The notes under the pieces are model-generated. The model was not told where the DNA came from and searched no databases. It was given only the letters and a program-made list of their open reading frames with translations. This document shows positions 57,167-64,000 of a stretch of DNA of 64,000 nt, piece by piece. The stretch spans positions 930,001-994,000 of the forward strand of contig NZ_JBLXJC010000001.1 of assembly GCF_048269205.1 (NCBI RefSeq), given 5' to 3'. A program made the position numbers and the translations under genes. Origin of the DNA: Emcibacter sp048269205 (GTDB lineage Bacteria > Pseudomonadota > Alphaproteobacteria > Sphingomonadales > Emcibacteraceae). Within the stretch, counting starts at the first letter, position 1. The number at the start of each line of letters is the position of its first letter.

Positions 57167-59827
57167 ATGGCAGACGCATCCCGGGCTGCAGCCCGTCCCC
57201 AGACCAAATATCTCAGCGATTATCGGCAAACAGACTATGATATCGACAAGGTCGATCTCCTGTTTCAGCTTGAAGAGGGGGTGACGCATGTTACCTCGCG
57301 TCTGCAGGTGCGACGCCGTGCAGGCGGCCTCGACACACCGCTGGTTCTGGATGGCAGCCACATGAAGCTGGTTTCCGTGGAGCTGGATGGGGAGCAATTG
57401 CCGGAGGGGGGCTATGAAGTCGGCGAGGAATCCCTGACCATCAACGGCCTTCCGGAAGAATTTGAATTGGTCATTCGCAATGATATCGATCCGTCCACCA
57501 ATACGGCACTCGAGGGACTTTATATTTCCAAAGGGATGTACTGTACCCAGTGTGAAGCGGAGGGGTTTCGCCGTATAACTTATTTCCTCGACCGTTCCGA
57601 CGTGATGGCCACTTACAGGGTCAGGATCGAAGCGGACCGGGAAAAATATCCGGTGTTGTTGTCCAACGGCAACGAAGTGGACCAGGGCCTTTTGGGCGAG
57701 GGACGGCATTTTGTAGTTTGGGATGATCCATTTCCAAAACCCTGTTATCTCTTTGCCCTGGTGGCGGGCGACCTGGATTTTCTGGAGGATCACTTCACTA
57801 CCAAGTCCGGACAGAAGGTCACGTTAAGGCTTTTTGTCGCTCCCCGGGATCTGGACAAATGCCGGCATGCCATGGACAGCCTGAAAAAGTCCATGAAATG
57901 GGATGAGGAAGTCTATGGCCTGGAATATGACCTGGACATTTTCAATATTGTCGCGGTCAGTCATTTCAATATGGGGGCCATGGAAAACAAGAGCCTCAAC
58001 ATCTTTAATACAAAATGTGTTCTGGCCAATCCCAGGACGGCGACCGATGCAGATTTTGCTGCAGTTGAGGCCGTGGTGGCTCATGAATATTTCCATAACT
58101 GGACCGGTAACCGGGTCACCTGCCGGGACTGGTTCCAGCTCAGCCTCAAAGAGGGCCTGACAGTCTTCAGGGATCAGGAATTTTCCGCTGATATGGGGTC
58201 CCGCGCGGTGAAAAGGATTGAGGACGTCCGCATGCTGCGCCAGTATCAGTTTGCCGAGGACAGTGGCCCCATGGCGCACCCGGTTCGTCCTGATAACTAT
58301 ATTGAAATCAATAACTTTTATACGGTCACGGTTTATGAAAAGGGGGCGGAAGTGATCCGCATGTACCATACCCTGCTGGGACCGGAGAACTATCGCAAGG
58401 GTATTGATCTCTATTTTGAGCGTCATGACGGCCAGGCAGTGACCTGCGATGATTTTCTGGCGGCAATGCAGGATGCCTCCGGTGCGGATCTTGAACAATT
58501 CAGCCTTTGGTACAGCCAGGCGGGTACACCGGAAGTGACGGTGGAAAGCCGTTACAGTGAGGCTGATAATATTTTTGAACTGACCCTGAGCCAGACTGTG
58601 CCGGATACACCGGGGCAGACCGGGAAAAAGCCCATGCATATTCCGGTGGCGGTTGGGCTCGTAGGCCTTGATGGTACTGACCTGCCATTGCAGCTGGAAG
58701 GCGAAAATGCCCCCCTGGATGTGAATGGTACACGGGTTCTGGACCTCAAAGAAGCCAGCCAGACCTTTCGCTTTGTCAATGTACCGGAAAAACCGGTTCC
58801 TTCGATCCTGCGCGGATTTTCCGCACCTGTGAAGCTGAACGCCGGGCTGGATGAGGATCAGTTCCTGTTTCTCCTGGCCCATGACAGTGACAGTTTCAAC
58901 CGCTGGGAAGCGGCCCAGACTTTGTCTGCCAACATCATTCTGGGGCTGGTGGATGACCTGGCCGCCCACAAACCCATGGCGCTTGACCAGAAGTTCATTA
59001 ATGCCATAGGCAAGGTGCTGGACGAAGAAACGTTGGACAATGCCTTCAAGGCGGAAATTCTGTCCCTGCCGTCTGAGGCCGTGCTCGGCCAGATGCGCAC
59101 ACCGGTGGATGTGGATGGCATTCATGCAGCCCGGGAATTTGTCCGCGGCCAGCTGGCTCACGCGCTGGAAGGCGAGTTTCGCGGTATCTACACCCTGTGT
59201 GATGATCAGGGCGGCTATGAATTCAGTCCGGAAGCAGTTGGGAAACGGCGCCTGCGCAATATGGCGCTGGGGTATCTGATGGAACTGGGCGAGGACGACA
59301 TTGGCAAGCTTGCCATCAAGCAGTTTATGAATGCGGACAACATGACCAACGAGATTGCCGCCCTGGCGGTGCTGGTCAACAGTGACAGCCCGGCGAGGGA
59401 AGGGTCACTGGCGACTTTCCATGACAAATGGAAGGATGAGCCGCTGGTTCTGGATAAATGGTTCTCGGTCCAGGCAACAAGCCGTCGCGCCGATACTCTG
59501 GAAGCGGTGAAAAGATTGCGCCGCCATCCCGACTTCGATATCCGCACGCCAAATCGGGTACGCTCGCTGGTCAGTGCCTTCTGCGCGCTTAATCCAGTGA
59601 ATTTCCATGATAAATCCGGACAGGGCTATATATTCCTGGGCGATATTCTGGAGGAACTGGACCCTATAAATCCGCAGATATCAGCCGGGCTGGTGCGGCC
59701 GCTGACACGCTGGAAAATGTATGATGCGGATCGTCAGCAATTGATGAAAAAGGCCCTGATGCGGATCCTGTCCTTCAAGGGCCTGTCCCCGGATGTCTAT
59801 GAGATCGTGTCAAAAAGTTTGCAGTAG
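57167..59827 (+). CDS. pepN: Aminopeptidase N (M1 family)
   Basis: PepN is a cytoplasmic zinc exopeptidase that removes N-terminal residues. The 886-residue enzyme begins MADASRAAARPQTKYLSDYR and has GAMEN (about residues 269-273), the zinc motif HEYFHNWTGNRVTCRDWFQL (His306, Glu307, His310) and the downstream Glu in SLKEGLTVFRDQEFSADM. The long C-terminal superhelix includes DRQQLMKKALMRILSFKGLS. The ATG at 57167 has AAGGAAG upstream. It is preceded by about 130 AT-rich bases and is transcribed alone. Confidence 0.96.
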   Translation: MADASRAAARPQTKYLSDYRQTDYDIDKVDLLFQLEEGVTHVTSRLQVRRRAGGLDTPLVLDGSHMKLVSVELDGEQLPEGGYEVGEESLTINGLPEEFELVIRNDIDPSTNTALEGLYISKGMYCTQCEAEGFRRITYFLDRSDVMATYRVRIEADREKYPVLLSNGNEVDQGLLGEGRHFVVWDDPFPKPCYLFALVAGDLDFLEDHFTTKSGQKVTLRLFVAPRDLDKCRHAMDSLKKSMKWDEEVYGLEYDLDIFNIVAVSHFNMGAMENKSLNIFNTKCVLANPRTATDADFAAVEAVVAHEYFHNWTGNRVTCRDWFQLSLKEGLTVFRDQEFSADMGSRAVKRIEDVRMLRQYQFAEDSGPMAHPVRPDNYIEINNFYTVTVYEKGAEVIRMYHTLLGPENYRKGIDLYFERHDGQAVTCDDFLAAMQDASGADLEQFSLWYSQAGTPEVTVESRYSEADNIFELTLSQTVPDTPGQTGKKPMHIPVAVGLVGLDGTDLPLQLEGENAPLDVNGTRVLDLKEASQTFRFVNVPEKPVPSILRGFSAPVKLNAGLDEDQFLFLLAHDSDSFNRWEAAQTLSANIILGLVDDLAAHKPMALDQKFINAIGKVLDEETLDNAFKAEILSLPSEAVLGQMRTPVDVDGIHAAREFVRGQLAHALEGEFRGIYTLCDDQGGYEFSPEAVGKRRLRNMALGYLMELGEDDIGKLAIKQFMNADNMTNEIAALAVLVNSDSPAREGSLATFHDKWKDEPLVLDKWFSVQATSRRADTLEAVKRLRRHPDFDIRTPNRVRSLVSAFCALNPVNFHDKSGQGYIFLGDILEELDPINPQISAGLVRPLTRWKMYDADRQQLMKKALMRILSFKGLSPDVYEIVSKSLQ

Positions 59828-59830
59828 CTG

Positions 59831-60316
59831 TCAGCTCGGATTCTTCGCATCCGCCTCATCAAAGCGGGTCTGCAGTTTCTGCTGAATATTGGTCATGGTG
59901 CCGGGCAGGATCGATTGCATGAACTGTTGGGTTTGCATCATCATTTTAGGCATCAGGGCCATGCTTTTTTTGCCGGTTGGGGACTTGTAGAATTCCAGCA
60001 TAACCTTGAGGTCCTCAAGGGTGTAGTTTTCAACTATGAAACCGGCGCTAAAGGCAGCGGTCCGGTTGGTGACTTTGTTCATTTCCTCTTCGAAGACTTC
60101 CTGAAAAATGGCGACTTTCTCATCAGAAAGTTTGCCCTGGAGATTTTGCAGGTTGGTCTTCAGTTGCTCACCGACGGCAAACAGGCTTTTGTTCATGGTT
60201 TCCGTCATTCGAGATTCTTTCATGATCTCGACAACCAGTTTCTGCTTTTCAGTGGTCTCGTCTGCAAGAGCCGGAAAAGCAAACAGAATGAAAGACAGGG
60301 CGGTGAGAATACGCAT
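59831..60316 (-). CDS. DUF2059 family secreted protein
   Basis: The 161-residue product starts with a short Sec signal peptide (ILTALSFILFAFPALADE). The mature part is helical, with the DUF2059 pattern FEEEMNKVTNRTAAFSAGFI followed by NYTLEDLKVMLEFYKSPTGK and a Met-rich end (MPKMMMQTQQFMQSILPG). The family is common in proteobacteria; its role is unknown. The ATG at 60316 fits the signal peptide. It is convergent with pepN. Confidence 0.85.
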   Translation of the reverse strand: MRILTALSFILFAFPALADETTEKQKLVVEIMKESRMTETMNKSLFAVGEQLKTNLQNLQGKLSDEKVAIFQEVFEEEMNKVTNRTAAFSAGFIVENYTLEDLKVMLEFYKSPTGKKSMALMPKMMMQTQQFMQSILPGTMTNIQQKLQTRFDEADAKNPS

Positions 60317-60382
60317 GGGAAGCTCCCGAATTGTCTGAGTTGAAGGTGTTTTCGTTCTGCATTGTAGCGTAGTCTGTGCCAT

Positions 60383-61729
60383 TTAAAAGTGAAATAGCAG
60401 ACTGACCACGGGCCCGCTTTTGCCCAGACTGTTGCCGGCAAGCCGAAATCTATAGTCCAGCGAAAGCTCAAGGTGGCTGCGCCAGGCTTCGGTCGGGGTA
60501 TCATTGAAATAATATCTGAGCGTCAGACCCGGGCCGCCTTCCACAAGATGGGCTTCCCGGAAGCGGTCTTTTTGCCAGGTTGCATGGATTACACTGTCCG
60601 GGCGAAGCACAAGATTTTCAGACAGTCCAATGGCATGGCCGCCCCGGGCCTGAAAGGTCAGGAAAATATCCGGGTCATCAGGGCGGATCAGGGCTGTATC
60701 CAGATAGAGGCTGCCGCTCCACCATGCCTTTTCCGGCTGCCAGTCGGTCCGGTGGTCCAGGGAGTAGCCGGCCCGCAGCATCCAGTCATTGCGGGCGAAG
60801 CTACCCACTTCAAGCAATCTCTCGACGGACAGGACAAGGTTATGCCGGGAGAGCGGCTTATAGCGAATGCCGATCCCGCCCTGATAGCTTGTATCACGGA
60901 ATTTGAGGCTTTTGTCCTCCAGCGCCCACAGCAGTCTGCCGTATATGGCGAGCTTACGGCCATTGTTGTATCCAATATCCGGTGGTTGCCAGGCGAGTTC
61001 GGCACCAGCCTGGGACTGGACCAGGTTCGGGCCCGTCAGCGGACCATAGTCTTCTTTCTGGTCCCGATAGACCAGATAGCTGTCGGCAGACCATCGGTTA
61101 TTCAGTTCCTCAAGTTGTCGTCTCAGGGAAAAAGAAGGATCCGGCGCCTGATCCCTGATGGTCGCGGCAAGCCAGTTTGCCGCCCGCTTATTCTGATGGA
61201 GGTGAAGGTAACTGTAGGCGAGCTGCAGTTTCAGGTCCGTGTGGCCAGGGTTGAGCATTATGGCTTTTTCAAATTGTTCGCTCGCCCGGACGTGATCCCC
61301 GCCGGCGAGAAAACGGTATCCTTTTTCCGCATGGACGTACCAGTCCAGGACCGGTGGCGAGGTTGGATCGATATGATTTGTGAACGCCTCAGGCATGTCG
61401 GGCCGGGAAGGCAGGGGTTTCTTATCCGGCGGGACGGGTAAAGGGGCGGTATGCATTGGCTCTATGGACTTTCCATGTTGCGGTAGAAGGTCGGCCCTCT
61501 TGATATCCTGCCCGGGAGAAAAGGAGATATTTTGCTGGATGGCGACAGGCACAGGGGGGATAAAGACTGTGTTCTGCGCACTTTGTCTGTTTTCAATACG
61601 ATAGGGATAGGCATAATACCAGTCCCGCTCCCGGCGGAAGAAGCCGGAAGACCAGACAAAGGAGAACACAAGGATACAGGCCGACCCGGCCGCCGTCAGA
61701 AGAGCAAGGTATTTAAGCCTGGTGGACAT
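60383..61729 (-). CDS. NfrA-like outer-membrane protein (phage N4 receptor family C-terminal domain)
   Basis: The 448-residue protein has an N-terminal membrane anchor or signal (KYLALLTAAGSACILVFSFV), a disordered Pro-rich segment, a TPR-like pair (EKGYRFLAGGDHVRASEQFE, then HTDLKLQLAYSYLHLHQNKR), and a C-terminal beta-barrel-like domain. The RYKPLSRHNLVLSVERLLEV and SDHLELSLDY-type strands resemble the C-terminal domain of E. coli NfrA, which helps export a surface glycan used by phage N4. Its start overlaps the end of the glycosyltransferase gene by 17 bases. Homology to NfrA is inferred; the glycan and any phage are unknown. Confidence 0.72.
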   Translation of the reverse strand: MSTRLKYLALLTAAGSACILVFSFVWSSGFFRRERDWYYAYPYRIENRQSAQNTVFIPPVPVAIQQNISFSPGQDIKRADLLPQHGKSIEPMHTAPLPVPPDKKPLPSRPDMPEAFTNHIDPTSPPVLDWYVHAEKGYRFLAGGDHVRASEQFEKAIMLNPGHTDLKLQLAYSYLHLHQNKRAANWLAATIRDQAPDPSFSLRRQLEELNNRWSADSYLVYRDQKEDYGPLTGPNLVQSQAGAELAWQPPDIGYNNGRKLAIYGRLLWALEDKSLKFRDTSYQGGIGIRYKPLSRHNLVLSVERLLEVGSFARNDWMLRAGYSLDHRTDWQPEKAWWSGSLYLDTALIRPDDPDIFLTFQARGGHAIGLSENLVLRPDSVIHATWQKDRFREAHLVEGGPGLTLRYYFNDTPTEAWRSHLELSLDYRFRLAGNSLGKSGPVVSLLFHF

Positions 61730-63170
61730 GGGGAACTTCCCCGGTATTTGGCTCAAGATCCTCCGGCCCGGGAAATTCATGTACGGTCTTGTCCCAGGCA
61801 AGGGGTCGACCGGTCAGCAGATGAAAGCTGTAGAGCCGAAAGGCCCTGAAACCGGCCAGAAAGTTGAGGACGTTGCCCCAAACCTGACGGGGCAGCGACA
61901 ATAGAGCAGAGGCCGGCCCATAGAGTGAAAAACAGAAATGCATACGGTGCAGGGTGCGGTTGAGAAGCAGGCACATATTGATCCACAGCATATGTTCCAG
62001 TGGCTCGCCCGGTCTGACCAGGGGGGGCATGTCATAATCCCTGAAAAGTGTCACGGTAAGCGCCCAATAGAACACCAGTCCAAACAGCAGGATATAGGCC
62101 GCCATGCCAAGCCAGGCAGTAAAAAAGCCTTTCCTGTCCCGCAGTAGACCATACTGGAAGGCCGGTGATCCCGGCCATTTCTGTCGACGCCAGGCCTGAA
62201 AGACGATGCCGATCAGCCAGCGGGATTTTTGCCGGATCACATCCGGAATTCTGTCCGGGAAATATTCCCGGGTGGCAATGATATCGGAATATGGACTATT
62301 TGCGGAAAGGGGAAAGCGGACAAATATTTCGCGACATCCCAGGCTTGCGAGCCGGAGTGCCAGATCATAGTCTTCGGTCAGGCTGCCCGGCCGGAAGACC
62401 TCTCCCTGCCTCAGAAGTTTCAGGAAGGCCCGGCGGCTGAAGGCACATCCGACACCGGCGCAGGGAACGAGGCCGGTCAGGGTCTCGCGCATGACCAGTT
62501 CCTTGGCATGGTTTTCGGCGAACTCGTCCTGATAGTGGCCGCCGGTCAGGTTCCATAGCGGTCTTTCCAGAGGGATAACCGGCAGCTGGATCATATCCTT
62601 GCGGTCAATCAGATGATTGAAAAGTTTCAGTTCAAGAGGATGTACAATGTCTTCCGCATCATGCAGGACGAACCCGGTGAACTGGAAACCGGCTTGCTTC
62701 TCGAACTGCCAGATCCGGGCGAGGATCACGTTCAGGCAGTCTGCCTTGTTGGTTGGCCCGTCATGGGGCAGCAGGCAGGCATGCACATGTTCGTGTTGCC
62801 GGGAAACCTGCTGTACTTCCGTGCGGCTCTCCGGATCGTTGAGGTAGAGGCCGATGAAGATATGGTATTTTTCATACTCATAGCTCCTGATGGTATTTTC
62901 CAGCATTGCGCTGATGACGGCGGCTTCCTGCCAGCAGGGAACAAGTATGGCAAAATGTCGCTCCGGCCGGACCGACAGCTCCGTATCACGCATAGCCGGA
63001 TGACGCTGATAGGTATAGAATTTGCGCCACAGATAGCGGCTTATATAAAGCAGGTCGATAAACAGGTCATCCAGCCCGCTGACCAGGACAAGTCCGGCCA
63101 CCGGATAGATAAACAGCTTCAGGACAAGCAAAAAGCTGATCGCAAAAAAGACAAGTTCCCCCTCACTCAT
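61713..63170 (-). CDS. NfrB-like inner-membrane family 2 glycosyltransferase
   Basis: The 485-residue protein has a hydrophobic N-terminal region with two membrane helices, a GT2 catalytic core (FAILVPCWQEAAVISAML, GFVLHDAEDIVHPLELKLFN with the DxD-type metal site, LTEDYDLALRLASLGCREIF and the processive-enzyme motif RQKSRWLIGIVFQAWR) and C-terminal membrane helices. The Q-x2-R-W motif marks a processive polymerase that extrudes a glycan. It resembles E. coli NfrB and precedes an NfrA-like gene with overlap. The ATG at 63170 is preferred over a TTG at 63185. Confidence 0.82.
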   Translation of the reverse strand: MSEGELVFFAISFLLVLKLFIYPVAGLVLVSGLDDLFIDLLYISRYLWRKFYTYQRHPAMRDTELSVRPERHFAILVPCWQEAAVISAMLENTIRSYEYEKYHIFIGLYLNDPESRTEVQQVSRQHEHVHACLLPHDGPTNKADCLNVILARIWQFEKQAGFQFTGFVLHDAEDIVHPLELKLFNHLIDRKDMIQLPVIPLERPLWNLTGGHYQDEFAENHAKELVMRETLTGLVPCAGVGCAFSRRAFLKLLRQGEVFRPGSLTEDYDLALRLASLGCREIFVRFPLSANSPYSDIIATREYFPDRIPDVIRQKSRWLIGIVFQAWRRQKWPGSPAFQYGLLRDRKGFFTAWLGMAAYILLFGLVFYWALTVTLFRDYDMPPLVRPGEPLEHMLWINMCLLLNRTLHRMHFCFSLYGPASALLSLPRQVWGNVLNFLAGFRAFRLYSFHLLTGRPLAWDKTVHEFPGPEDLEPNTGEVPHVHQA

Positions 63171-63199
63171 GAAGGCAATATACAATCTAAACTAGAATA

Positions 63200-64000
63200 T
63201 TACAACTCTGGATAGAGTCTTGCAAAAAAGCAGGCGGTATGCTGGACGGAATCCACCCGCACCCACTGTCGGGTCAGTTTGAAACGGAAGGAGCCCGCAA
63301 GCCGGTCCGGGTTCGGGGCGAAATAAACGGATTCAGGGCTGTTATAGGTCTGCAGAAGGGCTCTGGCCACTTTTCTGTTATAATGCCGAAAATAGGCGAT
63401 ATCGTCGCTGCGACCCTGCATCTTTGCCAGGAAATAGGCGGACAAAAGTCCCTCGGCCCGGGCGCCATCCGGATAAGCGTGATCGCCGTGGGTATAGAAG
63501 AAATGACCTACATAATCTTTGTAAAGGGCGTTTTTCTCCAGATACATATGGTCGATCATCTTGCGGGCATCTGCATAGACATAATCCGCATAGTCCTGGT
63601 TACGCATGTCTGGACGAGCCCACCATTCCTCGATCGCCTGCATCAGCCAGCCATCTGCGGGAAGAGGCAGGAACTGATCCGGGTATTTTTTGGGCCGCTC
63701 GTATATCAGAAAATCCAGGGCCTTTCGGGATTGCGCCCGTATCTCTGCGCGTCGTTCGTCCGACAGGGGGGCGTATTTTTCATACAGCGCGAGGCCCATC
63801 AGGGCTTCTCCGGGGTAGTAAAAAGAGAAAAGTTCTTTCCGGTCTTTCTCCGGGATAGTCAGAAGAGGCTTGCCGTCATTAAATCTGAAATGGATATAAT
63901 AGGTCATGAACTCTCCGGACACTTCAATCCGGGACACTAGATGCCGGGCCATCTGGTGAGCAGCTTCAAGGAAGCGGCCGTCGCCGCTCAACTCATAATA
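63200..64000 (-). CDS. Alpha-helical barrel protein of the nfr region, 5' end outside the window
   Basis: The visible C-terminal 267 residues are almost all helix with many aromatics and a repeated hydrophobic pattern (FYYPGEALMGLALYEKYAPL, then YADARKMIDHMYLEKNALYK, then YTHGDHAYPDGARAEGLLSA). This suits a six-hairpin (alpha/alpha)6 barrel of the kind found in glycoside hydrolases, epimerases and glycan-processing proteins. The conserved-looking DGWLMQAIEEWWARP and DHAYPDGARAEG could line a sugar pocket. It ends 29 bases before the nfrB-like gene on the same strand. No named family is certain, and the N-terminus is missing. Confidence 0.6.
   Translation of the reverse strand, partial: YYELSGDGRFLEAAHQMARHLVSRIEVSGEFMTYYIHFRFNDGKPLLTIPEKDRKELFSFYYPGEALMGLALYEKYAPLSDERRAEIRAQSRKALDFLIYERPKKYPDQFLPLPADGWLMQAIEEWWARPDMRNQDYADYVYADARKMIDHMYLEKNALYKDYVGHFFYTHGDHAYPDGARAEGLLSAYFLAKMQGRSDDIAYFRHYNRKVARALLQTYNSPESVYFAPNPDRLAGSFRFKLTRQWVRVDSVQHTACFFARLYPEL

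Noticed and set aside
1..64000. tRNA, rRNA, CRISPR arrays, insertion sequences and prophage genes
   Set aside because: I found no characteristic sequence of any of these in the intergenic regions or among the proteins.

Overview
The window looks like chromosome from a Gram-negative alphaproteobacterium. The pointers are a CpdR-type response regulator beside an N-formylglutamate amidohydrolase gene, a uvrC-pgsA-moaD-moaE run, a DUF1289 protein, a small RNA resembling the alphaproteobacterial suhB/MmgR family, and outer-membrane proteins (OprB-type porin, NfrA-like protein). Most coding sequence is GC-rich and intergenic DNA is AT-rich. A marine or free-living lineage is a guess only. I saw no rRNA, tRNA, CRISPR array, integrase, transposase or phage gene.

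Layout. 1-9.2 kb: 3' part of proC, an O-antigen-ligase-like membrane protein, a MarR regulator divergent from ilvE, a porin, an opine/alanine-dehydrogenase-type enzyme, a small secreted protein and an M49-type peptidase lipoprotein. 9.4-13.5 kb: uvrC-pgsA-moaD-moaE, an AT-rich gap with DnaA-box-like sequences, then folB. 13.6-18.8 kb: a Ca/Na antiporter, then a glycosyltransferase, an asparagine-synthase-type amidotransferase resembling those of exosortase-A systems, and a lipid-kinase-like protein. 18.9-23.2 kb: a MarR-GNAT fusion behind a perfect 34-bp palindrome, an Asp/Glu racemase, small proteins, and a receiver protein overlapping a histidine-less HPt-like protein.

23.4-26.6 kb is an AT-rich two-gene island between that pair and uvrB: a large DGQHR-domain protein, with a degenerate nuclease-like N-terminus and a HEPN-like C-terminus, convergent with a D12-class DNA adenine methyltransferase. 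It is the best candidate for an undescribed defence or modification system here. 26.7-38.2 kb: uvrB, an MBOAT/SGNH polysaccharide O-acylation pair, an aspartate aminotransferase, small orphans, and a LysR gene divergent from a methyltransferase/ATP-grasp fusion. 38.3-42.1 kb is stress-related: dps, a HAD phosphatase, two tandem homologous small RNAs with CUCCC hairpin loops (the second standout), a LysR regulator and a 2-Cys peroxiredoxin with a palindromic operator.

42.2-53.7 kb: a TadG-like vWA protein, a lysophospholipase-type hydrolase, a histidinol-phosphatase-type enzyme, an FAD oxidoreductase, small conserved proteins, typA/bipA, a quinone oxidoreductase coupled to an unknown gene, a pseudo-HPt/pseudo-receiver protein, a TPR-like protein and a membrane protein. 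54.0-57.0 kb: the suhB-like RNA, an N-formylglutamate amidohydrolase-type gene, cpdR and a LuxO-like sigma-54 activator. 57.2-64.0 kb: pepN, a DUF2059 protein, and an nfrB-nfrA-like envelope glycan operon preceded by a helical-barrel protein that runs off the window.
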